Part shown: in pieces, positions 55,090 through 63,242 of the stretch
Position numbering within the stretch: position 1 is the first letter of the stretch
How the letters are laid out: each line of letters begins with the position of its first letter
Source of the DNA: Mesorhizobium sp. M1D.F.Ca.ET.043.01.1.1
GTDB taxonomy: Bacteria > Pseudomonadota > Alphaproteobacteria > Rhizobiales > Rhizobiaceae
Length of the DNA: 64,000 nt
Direction: 5' to 3'
Assembly: GCF_003952385.1 (NCBI RefSeq)
Contig: NZ_CP034444.1
Span: 4,526,001-4,590,000, forward strand
Made by a program: the position numbers and the translations under genes
Notes under the pieces: model-generated
Databases searched by the model: none
The model's input: the letters and a program-made list of their open reading frames with translations, nothing else
What the model was told of the DNA's origin: nothing

Positions 55090-55993
55090 GCCGGCAAATT
55101 TTCCAGCATCGGTTTTTGCCCGGCTCCGCAACATCGCGCGACACAAGCAGACGGACAATCAGCTCATTCTGAGGCGATACGCCATCGAGAGGCTGCTTTA
55201 TCGGTTGAGCATCTCCCCGCATCGCGATCAGTTCATCCTGAAGGGTGCGATGCTCTTCACAGCGTGGCTCGACGATCCGTTTCGCCCCACGCAGGATCTC
55301 GATCTTCTCGGATTTGGCAATCCCGCCGTAACGGCGATCCGCGCCGTTTTCGAAACGATCTGCCGGATCGAGGCCGAAGATGACGGACTGGTGTTCGACG
55401 CCGATGGCCTCAGCGTCGAGCCGATCCGTGAAGACCTGCAATATGGCGGCGTCAGGGTGAAGACGACGGCGTTTCTCGGGAGGACCCGAATCCCGGTGCA
55501 GGTCGACATTGGCTTTGGCGATGCCGTTACGCCGGCGGTGCAAGAACTGGAATTTCCATCGCTTCTGTCCGCCGAACGTCCCTTGCTGAGAGCCTATCCC
55601 AGAGAGACCGTAGTTGCAGAGAAGCTTCAGGCGATTGTCGCGCTTGGCCAGGCGAATAGCCGCATGAAGGATTTTTACGATCTGCTGGCGCTATCGCGCC
55701 TGTTCGCGTTCGAGGGCCGATCGCTGACGCCGGCAATTCGGGCAACATTTGCACGCCGTGACACGCCACTGCCCACCGACACACCGCTTGGCTTGAGCAT
55801 TGCTTTTGCCGAGGACGGCGAGAAGGCAAGGCAATGGTCGGCGTTCGTCGGAAGGGAACCGCTGCTTTTGCGGCCGTCGGATTTCCCCGCTACGATCATC
55901 AGCATTGCGGAATTCCTTCTTCCGCCGCTCGAGGCGGAGGCCTCCGGCCACAGTTTCGAGCGCCTCTGGCCGGCGGGCGGACCGTGGACATAA
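55079..55993 (+). CDS. abiEii: AbiEii-family nucleotidyltransferase toxin
   Basis: ATG 55079 overlaps the antitoxin stop; the longer frame from 54818 is out-of-phase shadow. The 304-residue protein has FILKGAMLFTAWL and RPTQDLDLLGFG (nucleotidyltransferase G-S/D-x-D core), and KLQAIVALGQANSRMKDFYDLLAL later, characteristic of the AbiEii/AbiGii family. It is a nucleotide-transferring toxin that halts growth and can abort phage infection. Length is normal for the family and no damage is seen. Confidence 0.9.
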   Translation: MRDRPANFPASVFARLRNIARHKQTDNQLILRRYAIERLLYRLSISPHRDQFILKGAMLFTAWLDDPFRPTQDLDLLGFGNPAVTAIRAVFETICRIEAEDDGLVFDADGLSVEPIREDLQYGGVRVKTTAFLGRTRIPVQVDIGFGDAVTPAVQELEFPSLLSAERPLLRAYPRETVVAEKLQAIVALGQANSRMKDFYDLLALSRLFAFEGRSLTPAIRATFARRDTPLPTDTPLGLSIAFAEDGEKARQWSAFVGREPLLLRPSDFPATIISIAEFLLPPLEAEASGHSFERLWPAGGPWT

Positions 55994-56562
55994 AGCTCGA
56001 ATCTGCTCTGCCTTGTGAGCCTGAAAAGGCGCCCAACTCGAGCCTGCTCGGCCTCAAGGATGTGGAAAACCTGCCTGCCGAGCACTGGAAGTCGAGCAAC
56101 CTGGATCGCGTGCCCGAATATCGGCATCGTTGCGTACAATAAGCTGGAGCGCATCCTGGCTCGAAAAGACTGATGAGCAGTCGTTGGTCAGTTGCCCTTG
56201 TCAGTCCCCTCATTTTAGGCCTGACCATATGCAGACCAGCGAAACCGCCTTGCAGCCCCAGCACATGAGGGCGCTCATTCGGCGCTCCTCGCCGGGGGCC
56301 GTCGGTCCCGCGTCCCGCCCTCGGCGGCGCTATGCTGACGCTCCTACGGCTGCCCTCTTAACCGGTCTCGTCGCTGCAGTCGGTTCCGCGTCCCGGCGCT
56401 GAAGGCCGGCGCAAGTGCTGACGCTCCTTCGGCTGCGTTGTTTGCATAGCCAGGCTGCGCCGTCGGCCGGGTCGGCCGAATCAAATTGGAAGTTTGCCGT
56501 ATTAATTGCCGTACTAATTGGCAAAAAAGTACGGCAGAAATTTCCTAAGCCATTGAAAAGAT
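55994..56562. other. Island-edge intergenic region with imperfect direct repeats
   Basis: About 570 bp between abiEii and tRNA-Arg. No gene can be supported. Around 56301-56353 and 56379-56436 two imperfect copies of a 55-base unit occur (GTCGGT.CCGCGTCCCG at one end and GCTGACGCTCCT.CGGCTGC at the other). This is the expected place for an integrase, but none is readable. Confidence 0.5.
56494..56536. repeat. Direct and inverted repeats beside the tRNA 3' end
   Basis: TTGCCGTATTAATTG and TTGCCGTACTAATTG overlap in tandem (12-base period, 56494-56520), and TGCCGTACT (56507-56515) is inverted as AGTACGGCA (56528-56536). They lie 27 bases from the tRNA 3' end. This resembles arm or core sites used by tyrosine recombinases, but function is unproven. 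Confidence 0.5.
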
Positions 56563-56639
56563 TGGTGATCCCGACAGGAATCGAACCTGTGACCTACAGA
56601 TTAGGAATCTGCCGCTCTATCCTACTGAGCTACGGGACC
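56563..56639 (-). tRNA. tRNA-Arg (anticodon CCU), CCA encoded
   Basis: The minus strand folds into a full cloverleaf. The acceptor arm GGTCCCG pairs with CGGGATC (one G-T), the D arm is GCTC/GAGC, the anticodon stem GCAGA/TCTGT flanks loop TTCCTAA with anticodon CCT, and the T arm ACAGG/CCTGT flanks TTCGATT. The gene ends with discriminator A and an encoded CCA. It reads AGG codons. tRNA 3' ends are favoured integration sites, and the accessory region lies on this side. Confidence 0.95.
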
Positions 56640-56759
56640 ACGCGGCCCGACACATAAACGCTTCGGGCCGGTTCGCCAAGAGGCGTTACCGGCCGATCGC
56701 CAGTGTCTTGCTGCGTGGCGCCGGGCGGCGGCCAGGCGAGATCGCCTCTCCGCTAAGCG

Positions 56760-57923
56760 TCAGGCGGCCAGCGCCGTCTCGGCCAGCCGCACCCAGTAGC
56801 TCATGCCGTGCGGGATGACCTCGTCGTTGAAGTCGTAGGCCGGATGGTGGAGGCCGGCCGAGTCGCCGTTGCCGATAAAAATGAAGGCGCCGGGGCGTGC
56901 TTCCAGCATGTAGGAAAAATCCTCGCCGCCCATCACCGGCTGGATGGCGCGGTGGACATGGGCGTCACCGGCGACGCCGGCGGCGACATCGCTGGCGAAG
57001 ACCGTCTCCTGCGCATGGTTGAAGGTGACGGGATAGTTGGCATCGAAGTCGACCTCGATCGTCGCGCCGAATGCCGACGCCAGGCCGGCGCAGATGGCGC
57101 GCATGCGCTCTTCCGCCTTCCTGGCCACTTCCTTCTTCAGCGTGCGCACGGTGCCGGCGATCTCGGCCTGTTCCGGAATGACGTTATAGGCATCGCCGGC
57201 ATGGAACTTGGTCACCGACACCACGACGGCCTCGACCGGATCGGTGCTGCGCGAGGCGATGGTCTGCAAGGCGCCGACCAGCTGGCTGGTGATGACGATC
57301 GGGTCGATCGTGCCGTGCGGCATGGCGGCATGGCCGCCGTGCCCTTTGACGGTGATGGTGAATTCGGCGGTCGCCGCCATGATCGGGCCGGGCTTGATGG
57401 CGAACTCGCCGACGGGAAGGCCGGGCATATTGTGCATGCCGAACACCTTCGCGATGCCGAAGCGCTCCATCATGCCGTCCTTGACCATCTCGTTGCCGCC
57501 GCCGCCGCCTTCCTCGGCCGGCTGGAAGATCACCGCCACGGAGCCGGCGAAATTACGCGTCTCGGCGAGATATTTGGCCGCGCCGAGCAGCATGGCGGTG
57601 TGGCCGTCATGGCCGCAGGCATGCATCTTGCCGGGAACGGTCGAGGCATAGGGCTTGCCGGTGATCTCGTTGATCGGCAGCGCGTCCATGTCGGCGCGCA
57701 GGCCGATGGTCGAACCCTCGCCGTTGCGGCCGCGGATGATGCCGACGACGCCGGTCTTGCCGAGCCCCGTCACAACCTCGTCGCAGCCGAAAGCCTTCAG
57801 CTTGTCGGTGACGAAGGCGGCGGTCTGGAACACGTCGAAGTTCAGTTCCGGCGTCTGGTGCAGATGGCGCCGCCAGCCGGCGACTTCGTCCTGCATTTCC
57901 GCGGCACGGTTGAGAATCGGCAT
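56760..57923 (-). CDS. M20-family amidohydrolase (hippurate/N-acyl-amino-acid hydrolase type)
   Basis: I start at ATG 57923 (MPILNRAAEMQDEV); 17 further in-frame codons upstream read poorly. The 387-residue protein has the M20D metal ligands: LRADMDALP, HACGHDGHTAM, FQPAEEGGGG with the catalytic Glu, FGMHNMPG and GGEDFSYML. These enzymes hydrolyse N-acyl or hippurate-type amides in the cytoplasm; substrate is open. It diverges from the DD-carboxypeptidase gene, so 57924-58133 carries both promoters. It is core-genome in character. Confidence 0.92.
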   Translation of the reverse strand: MPILNRAAEMQDEVAGWRRHLHQTPELNFDVFQTAAFVTDKLKAFGCDEVVTGLGKTGVVGIIRGRNGEGSTIGLRADMDALPINEITGKPYASTVPGKMHACGHDGHTAMLLGAAKYLAETRNFAGSVAVIFQPAEEGGGGGNEMVKDGMMERFGIAKVFGMHNMPGLPVGEFAIKPGPIMAATAEFTITVKGHGGHAAMPHGTIDPIVITSQLVGALQTIASRSTDPVEAVVVSVTKFHAGDAYNVIPEQAEIAGTVRTLKKEVARKAEERMRAICAGLASAFGATIEVDFDANYPVTFNHAQETVFASDVAAGVAGDAHVHRAIQPVMGGEDFSYMLEARPGAFIFIGNGDSAGLHHPAYDFNDEVIPHGMSYWVRLAETALAA

Positions 57924-58133
57924 AATCGGTCCATTTCTTTGTTGGAGCGAACGGTTAAGGCCGCTGCTCAGCAATTGTGATTGTGGCGCTTTGCCATTTT
58001 GGCGTCACATAGGGTAAATAGCACCGCATGGTGCGGCCGGGTCGAGGGACGGTCCGCACCATGCTGGCCGTCGCGTAACGAAATCTTACGGAGCCAGCGG
58101 CAATTACGGCAAGAGGCGATTTCGGAATTGATC

Positions 58134-59300
58134 ATGCGGCAAGGGCATTTCCTCAACCTATTGCTTGCGGGCGCGCTGGCGCTGCCGGTGCTTTCCGGCG
58201 CTGCGCGGGCCAATCCGGTGGTGCTTTTCGACCTCACGAGCGGCAAGGTGCTGGAGCATCAGGACGCCTTCAAGCGCTGGTATCCGGCCTCGCTCAGCAA
58301 GCTGATGACGGCCTATGTCGCGTTCCGCGCGATCGCCGCCGGCGAGGTGGCGCTCGATTCGCCGATCAAGGTGACGAAACACTCGGCCGGCGAGCCGCCG
58401 AGCAAGATGGGCTTCAAGCCGGGCTCGGTGATGCGGCTCGACAATGCGCTGAAGATGATGCTGGTCAAATCGGCCAACGACATCGCCATGGCCATCGGCG
58501 AGAACATCGGCGGATCGCAGGCGGCCTTCGCCGACCGCATGAATGCCGAGGCCGCCAGGCTAGGCATGGTCGGAACGCATTTCGTCAATCCGAACGGGCT
58601 CTATTCGCCGGACCAGTACACGACCGCGCGCGACCTTGCCGTCCTGGTGACGGCGCTCCGCAATGATTTTCCGCAATATGCGCCGTGGTTCTCCATCGAA
58701 GGACTTGCCGTCGGCAAGAAGGCGCTCCCGAACTACAATCTGCTGATCGGCCGCTACCCGGGCGCCGACGGCATGAAAACCGGCTTCGTCTGCTCGTCGG
58801 GATTCAACATGATCGGCTCGGCGACCCGCAATGGCCGCACGCTGGTCGCCGTCGTGCTCGGCGAAAGATCGGCGATCAGCCGCGCCGAGACGGCGGCGAA
58901 GCTGCTCGACCAGGGTTTTGACGCACCGGCTGCCGGCTCGACGACGCTTGCGGCGCTCCAGCCCTATGGCGACACGCTGTCGCCCAACGATCTGCATGAC
59001 GAGATCTGCAAGAAGAAGCCGAAGAACGAGCAATCCGAGGCAGCGCCCACCGTTGCCGCCAAGGACAAGCCGAAATCGCCCTATCAGGTGAAGCTCGACC
59101 ACCCGACACTGATCGCGGTCGGCCTCGGCGGCGCGACCGGACCGGCGCCCAAGGCCTTCATCGACCAGACCGATCAGAACTATGCCGATGTGCCGCTGCC
59201 GACCTGGCGGCCCGACAAGCCGCTGCCGGCCGGCGCCGCGCCCGCCGCCACCGCGTCCGCCGCGGCGCAAGGGGATCAGCCGGCCAAGGCGGCGAACTAG
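58134..59300 (+). CDS. D-alanyl-D-alanine carboxypeptidase (S11, low-molecular-weight PBP)
   Basis: ATG 58134 opens a signal peptide (MRQGHFLNLLLAGALALPVL, cleaved near ARA/NPVV); the longer frame to 57981 does not look like a signal sequence. The penicillin-binding motifs are all present: SxxK in PASLSKLMTAY, SxN in KSANDIAMA, and KTG in GMKTGFVCSSG. It trims the terminal D-Ala of peptidoglycan pentapeptides in the periplasm. The Ala/Pro-rich C-terminal tail (about 350-388) may be a linker. The next gene starts 2 bases after its stop. Confidence 0.93.
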   Translation: MRQGHFLNLLLAGALALPVLSGAARANPVVLFDLTSGKVLEHQDAFKRWYPASLSKLMTAYVAFRAIAAGEVALDSPIKVTKHSAGEPPSKMGFKPGSVMRLDNALKMMLVKSANDIAMAIGENIGGSQAAFADRMNAEAARLGMVGTHFVNPNGLYSPDQYTTARDLAVLVTALRNDFPQYAPWFSIEGLAVGKKALPNYNLLIGRYPGADGMKTGFVCSSGFNMIGSATRNGRTLVAVVLGERSAISRAETAAKLLDQGFDAPAAGSTTLAALQPYGDTLSPNDLHDEICKKKPKNEQSEAAPTVAAKDKPKSPYQVKLDHPTLIAVGLGGATGPAPKAFIDQTDQNYADVPLPTWRPDKPLPAGAAPAATASAAAQGDQPAKAAN

Positions 59301-59302
59301 CG

Positions 59303-60421
59303 ATGACAGGGCAGATGCGCGGCGGCTTTCCCATCCCCGTCTCGGTGGTCACCGGCTTTCTCGGCGCTGGCAAGACGACGCTGCTCAACCGGCTGCTCAA
59401 GGATCCGGCGCTTGCCGACACGGCGGTCATCATCAACGAGTTCGGCGAGGTGGCGATCGACCATCTGCTCGTCGAGCAGGCCACCGACGGCATCATCCAG
59501 CTTTCCGACGGCTGCCTCTGCTGCACGGTGCGCGGCGACCTCGTCGACACGCTGGCCGATCTCGTCGACCGGCTGCAGACCGGCCGCATCGCCAAGCTGG
59601 CGCGTGTCGTCGTCGAGACCACAGGGCTTGCCGATCCCGCCCCGGTGCTGCAATCGATCATGGCTCACCCGGCGCTGGTGCAGGCCTTCCGGCTGGACGG
59701 CGTGATCACGCTCGTCGATGCCGTCAACGGCGAGGCCACGCTCGATGCGCTTGTGGAAGCCGTGAAGCAGGCGGCGGTCGCCGACCGCATCGTGCTGACC
59801 AAGACCGATCTCGCCGAGGCAAGCGATGTCGAGGCCCTCAGGGCCCGACTTCACCAGGTAAATCCGGGCGCCGTCCTGCTCGACGTCAATGATCCCGCTG
59901 CAGGCGCCGCGGCCCTGTTCAATTGCGGCCTCTACAATCCCGAAACCAAGAGCGCCGACGTGCGGCGCTGGCTCGGCGAAGAGGCCGCTGATGATCACGA
60001 CCATCATCACCACGGCGATGACCACGGCCATCACCATCACGACCACCGCCACGATGCCCGCGTGCACGCCCACTCGCTCGTCCATGACGGGCCGGTGCCG
60101 TTCTCGGCGATCGAGATGTTCCTCGATCTGCTGCGCTCGACGCATGGCGAGAAGCTGCTGCGCATGAAGGGCGTGATCGAGCTCGCGGAAGACCCGTCAC
60201 GGCCGCTGGTCATCCACGGCGTGCAGAAGATCCTGCATCCGCCGGCAAGGCTGCCGGCCTGGCCGGACGGGCAGCGCGGCACCCGGCTGGTGCTGATCAC
60301 GCTCGATATGCCGCAAGACTATATCCAGCGGCTGTTCGCCGCCTTCACCAACAAGCCGTCCATCGACACCCCGGACAGGACGGCGCTCGAGGCGAATCCG
60401 CTCGCGATCGCCGGGCTGTAA
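59303..60421 (+). CDS. CobW/COG0523 G3E-family GTPase (metal chaperone type)
   Basis: The 372-residue protein has the P-loop GFLGAGKTTLLNRLL, the metal-binding CLCCTVRGDL (CxCC), the GTP motif ETTGLADPAP and base motif TKTD. A His/Asp-rich loop (about 230-255, DHDHHHH and HGHHHHDH) probably binds zinc or a similar metal. Such proteins deliver or guard metal for client enzymes. Paired with the carboxypeptidase gene, it is likely co-transcribed, but no zinc-regulator site is visible upstream. The C-terminal CobW domain is complete. Confidence 0.92.
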   Translation: MTGQMRGGFPIPVSVVTGFLGAGKTTLLNRLLKDPALADTAVIINEFGEVAIDHLLVEQATDGIIQLSDGCLCCTVRGDLVDTLADLVDRLQTGRIAKLARVVVETTGLADPAPVLQSIMAHPALVQAFRLDGVITLVDAVNGEATLDALVEAVKQAAVADRIVLTKTDLAEASDVEALRARLHQVNPGAVLLDVNDPAAGAAALFNCGLYNPETKSADVRRWLGEEAADDHDHHHHGDDHGHHHHDHRHDARVHAHSLVHDGPVPFSAIEMFLDLLRSTHGEKLLRMKGVIELAEDPSRPLVIHGVQKILHPPARLPAWPDGQRGTRLVLITLDMPQDYIQRLFAAFTNKPSIDTPDRTALEANPLAIAGL

Positions 60422-60436
60422 GCCGAAAAGACAAGC

Positions 60437-60673
60437 TCAGGCGACGCCGCGCTCGACGAGGAAACGATGGCCGCCGGCGACCGCGGCCGTCTCGATCAGT
60501 TCATGGCCGGCATCGGCGCAGAATGCCGGAATGTCGATCACGGCCAGCGGGTCGGTGGTTTCCAGCCACAGGCGGCTGCCCGGCCGCATCGCGGCCAGCC
60601 GTTTGCGGGCCTTCAGCACCGGCAACGGGCAATTCAGCCCCTTCAAGTCGTAGATAGCGGTTGATCTGGCCAA
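60437..60673 (-). CDS. TusA-family sulfur carrier protein
   Basis: The 78-residue protein has the TusA signature LKGLNCPLPVLKARK with the sulfur-accepting Cys, and HRFLVERG near the end. TusA-like proteins relay persulfide sulfur to tRNA thiolation, molybdenum cofactor or other acceptors. It converges with the GTPase gene (15 bp apart) and starts 12 bp after the L,D-transpeptidase stop, so it may share that operon. Confidence 0.9.
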   Translation of the reverse strand: MARSTAIYDLKGLNCPLPVLKARKRLAAMRPGSRLWLETTDPLAVIDIPAFCADAGHELIETAAVAGGHRFLVERGVA

Positions 60674-60684
60674 GATCGAAAAAT

Positions 60685-61983
60685 CTAGCCGCCGAACATG
60701 CCGAGCAGCTTCTTCTTCAGCTTGGACACGGTGCCTTCGTCGGCACTTGCGGCCTGCTGCGCTTCCGGTGCCGGTTGCGCGGGAGCCGCCTCGACGCCCG
60801 CGGTGACCACCGGCTGCTGCGCGGCCTGCTTGGCGGCTTCCTTCTCGGCCAGAGCCTGCGCCTTGGCTGCTTCCTTGGCGGCCTTGGCCGCCTCGATCGC
60901 CGCCAGCCGCTGCTCCTCGGCCTTGCGCTTGGCCTCTTTCTCGGCGTCGAGAGCGGCCATCTTGCGACCCGCAGGCGAATCGATGCGGCCCATGCGCGTT
61001 GTCTCCGTCACCGAGCCGTCGGAATTCATCGACGGCGGGTCGATCGGCACGCGCTCGCCGCGGGCGCGGCGCTTCGACCAGTCGGAAACGAGGCTGGCTT
61101 CCTTGATGCCGGCAATGGTCGGCTTGGGCGCCGGGGTGCTCGAGTTCACGGCCGCATTGTAGGCCGCGTCATAACGCTTCTCGTAGTCGGCATAGGCCGT
61201 CTTCAACGAGTCCGGCTGGGTGCTTGCCGGGCAGGCGCCAGTCGGGTCGAAGGTCGTGCCTTCGGGCGCGACCTGGTTGAAGACGTAGCGTTTTTCGCAG
61301 ACGTCGACCTTCGGCGGCACCTTGGTGATCTCGAAATTGTCGTAGCCGACCTTGAGCATCTTCCAGAACTCGTAGTTCGGGTCGTTGCGGTAGCGCGCCA
61401 TGTTGGCGGCGGTCATGCGGAACGGGAAGGCCTGGATCTGGAAATCGGTCTGGCCGCCCTGGAAAGCGTCACGGCCGAAGGCGTAGATCTGCTCGATCTG
61501 GGCGTCGGTCATCGAATAGCAGCCCGACGACGAACAGGCGCCGTGCACCATCAGATTGGCGCCGGTGCGGCCGTTGGCGCGGTCATAGGCGTTGGGAAAG
61601 CCGATGTTGAAGGACAGGTGGTAGTTCGAGCGCGGATTCATCTGCGCCGGACGCACCGTATAGAAGCCTTCCGGCGCCTGGCGGTCGCCCTCGGTGTATT
61701 TGGGGCCGAGCTTGCCCGACCATTTGCAGATGTCGTAGGTGGCGACGAGATCGTAGCGGCCGTTGGTCTTGGCCTTCCAGATCTCCAGCTTGCCTTCTTC
61801 CTTGAAGATGCGCGCCATCACCGAGGAGGTGCGCACCATGCCCTTGGCCTTCATGTCGGCAAGGATCTTGTCCGGCAGCGGCTTGTTGGCCTCCGGCGCG
61901 AAGTCCTTCATCGACGAATCATTGCAGCCGGCAACGCCTATCGCGGCGATCAGGACTCCGGCACGGGCAAGCTTGGCAAACAT
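60685..61983 (-). CDS. L,D-transpeptidase (YafK/YkuD type) lipoprotein
   Basis: ATG 61983 gives a lipoprotein signal (MFAKLARAGVLIAAIGVAGC, Cys as lipid anchor); the frame continues to 62103, and ATG 62025 is possible. The catalytic region has MVHGACSSSGCYSMTD, the H-x-S/C-x-GC pattern of YkuD enzymes, with its nucleophilic Cys. It cross-links peptidoglycan at meso-DAP or attaches outer-membrane proteins to it. The C-terminal 100 residues are Ala/Lys/Glu-rich with long helix (KAAKEAAKAQALAEKEAAK) and look like a low-complexity tail. Located in the periplasm on the membrane. Confidence 0.85.
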   Translation of the reverse strand: MFAKLARAGVLIAAIGVAGCNDSSMKDFAPEANKPLPDKILADMKAKGMVRTSSVMARIFKEEGKLEIWKAKTNGRYDLVATYDICKWSGKLGPKYTEGDRQAPEGFYTVRPAQMNPRSNYHLSFNIGFPNAYDRANGRTGANLMVHGACSSSGCYSMTDAQIEQIYAFGRDAFQGGQTDFQIQAFPFRMTAANMARYRNDPNYEFWKMLKVGYDNFEITKVPPKVDVCEKRYVFNQVAPEGTTFDPTGACPASTQPDSLKTAYADYEKRYDAAYNAAVNSSTPAPKPTIAGIKEASLVSDWSKRRARGERVPIDPPSMNSDGSVTETTRMGRIDSPAGRKMAALDAEKEAKRKAEEQRLAAIEAAKAAKEAAKAQALAEKEAAKQAAQQPVVTAGVEAAPAQPAPEAQQAASADEGTVSKLKKKLLGMFGG

Positions 61984-62192
61984 CGGTACGGCTACGTCTT
62001 TTCTCTCGGCCAATGGCTTCGGCATGGCCAGGTCCGCAGGCTGAACACCAATGGACCGTAAGCCCGTTAACCTTGAAAATTCCTTACCGCAAGCCTCAGC
62101 CAACCCCTCACGGCGATTTCCATTGAACCGAATCCGGCGGCATTTTTGTGGCGAAATTGGTCATCCTCGCCACAGTTGAATGCACGGCGGGG

Positions 62193-63143
62193 TCAGAGGC
62201 TGCGGCCCATCGCCAGATATTTCTCGCGGCGCTGCTCGCGGAAGTCGGTGTTGGCGCCGGCAAAGTCCTTCATGGTCTTGGCGATCAGGTCGCCGGTGGC
62301 GGCAATCACCGTTTCCGGCGCGCGCTGGGCGCCGCCCATCGGCTCGGGGACGATGGCGTCGATGATCTTCATTTCGAAAAGATCCTGGGCGGTGATCTTC
62401 ATGTTGGTCGCCGCGTCCTTGGAACGGGTGGTGTCGCGCCAGAGAATCGAGGCTGCGCCCTCGGGCGAGATCACCGAATAGATGGCGTGCTCCAGCATGT
62501 AGACGCGGTTGGCGGTGGCGATCGCGATGGCGCCGCCGGAGCCGCCTTCGCCGATGACGACGGAAATCGACGGCACCTTCAGCGCCAGGCAGGCCGAGGT
62601 CGAGCGCGCGATGGCCTCGGCCTGGCCGCGCTCCTCGGCGCCGACGCCGGGATAGGCGCCGGCGGTGTCCACCAGCGTCAGCAGCGGGATGTTGAAGCGG
62701 TCGGCAAGCTCCATCAATCGCACCGCCTTGCGGTAGCCTTCGGGCCGCACCGAGCCGAAATTGTGCTTGATGCGGCTTGCCGTGTCCGAGCCTTTTTCCT
62801 GGCCGATCACCGCCACCGGCTCGCCGCGGAAGCGCGCGAAGCCGCCGACGATCGCCTGGTCGTCGCCGAAATTGCGGTCGCCGGCCAAAGGCGTGAAGTC
62901 GCTGAACAGGCCCTTGATGTAGTCGAGGCAGTGCGGCCGGTCCGGATGGCGGGCTACCTGCACCTTCTGCCACGGGGTGAGCGCCTTGTAGAGGTCGCGC
63001 AGCGCATCGCGCGAACGCTTCTCCAGCCTGCTGATCTCGTCGGCGACATCGACCGCCTCGCCGTTCTCCGCAAGCTTCTTCAGCTCAAGGATCTTGAGCT
63101 CCAGATCCTGCACCGGCTTTTCGAAATCGAGGTAATTGTACAT
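62193..63143 (-). CDS. accA: Acetyl-CoA carboxylase carboxyltransferase subunit alpha
   Basis: ATG 63143 begins the usual [18 protein letters not shown]; the frame upstream to 63227 is not AccA-like. At 316 residues it has standard length, with [32 protein letters not shown] and [11 protein letters not shown], the crotonase-fold carboxyltransferase signature. With AccD it transfers carboxyl from carboxybiotin to acetyl-CoA, making malonyl-CoA for fatty acids. Next to xerD, as in many rhizobia. Confidence 0.97.
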   Translation of the reverse strand: MYNYLDFEKPVQDLELKILELKKLAENGEAVDVADEISRLEKRSRDALRDLYKALTPWQKVQVARHPDRPHCLDYIKGLFSDFTPLAGDRNFGDDQAIVGGFARFRGEPVAVIGQEKGSDTASRIKHNFGSVRPEGYRKAVRLMELADRFNIPLLTLVDTAGAYPGVGAEERGQAEAIARSTSACLALKVPSISVVIGEGGSGGAIAIATANRVYMLEHAIYSVISPEGAASILWRDTTRSKDAATNMKITAQDLFEMKIIDAIVPEPMGGAQRAPETVIAATGDLIAKTMKDFAGANTDFREQRREKYLAMGRSL

Positions 63144-63242
63144 GCTTGGGCGGACCGATCCGTCGGAAGGCAATGGCTGGCGGAACCATGGAAATGCTGG
63201 CCCCGGGCGGTGGAACGTCGCCCTCACATAGCGATATGAGGC

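Noticed and set aside
56301..56436. Repeats near the tRNA as a CRISPR array
   Set aside because: Only two imperfect copies without uniform spacers, and no cas genes are nearby; the Cas4-like motif at 40793-43111 belongs to a RecB-type nuclease.
56415..56657. 80-codon plus-strand open frame across the tRNA
   Set aside because: Its most protein-like part (IPTGIEPVTYRLG) is simply the antisense translation of the tRNA gene.
56808..57980. 390-codon plus-strand open frame opposite the M20 amidohydrolase
   Set aside because: Low-complexity Gly/Asp/His/Arg composition with no motif; the minus strand has the complete metal-site pattern.
60661..62061. 466-codon plus-strand open frame opposite the L,D-transpeptidase
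   Set aside because: Arg/Gly/Leu-rich shadow; the opposite strand has a lipobox and the YkuD catalytic motif.
62148..63239. 363-codon plus-strand open frame opposite accA
   Set aside because: Antisense shadow of a highly conserved gene.
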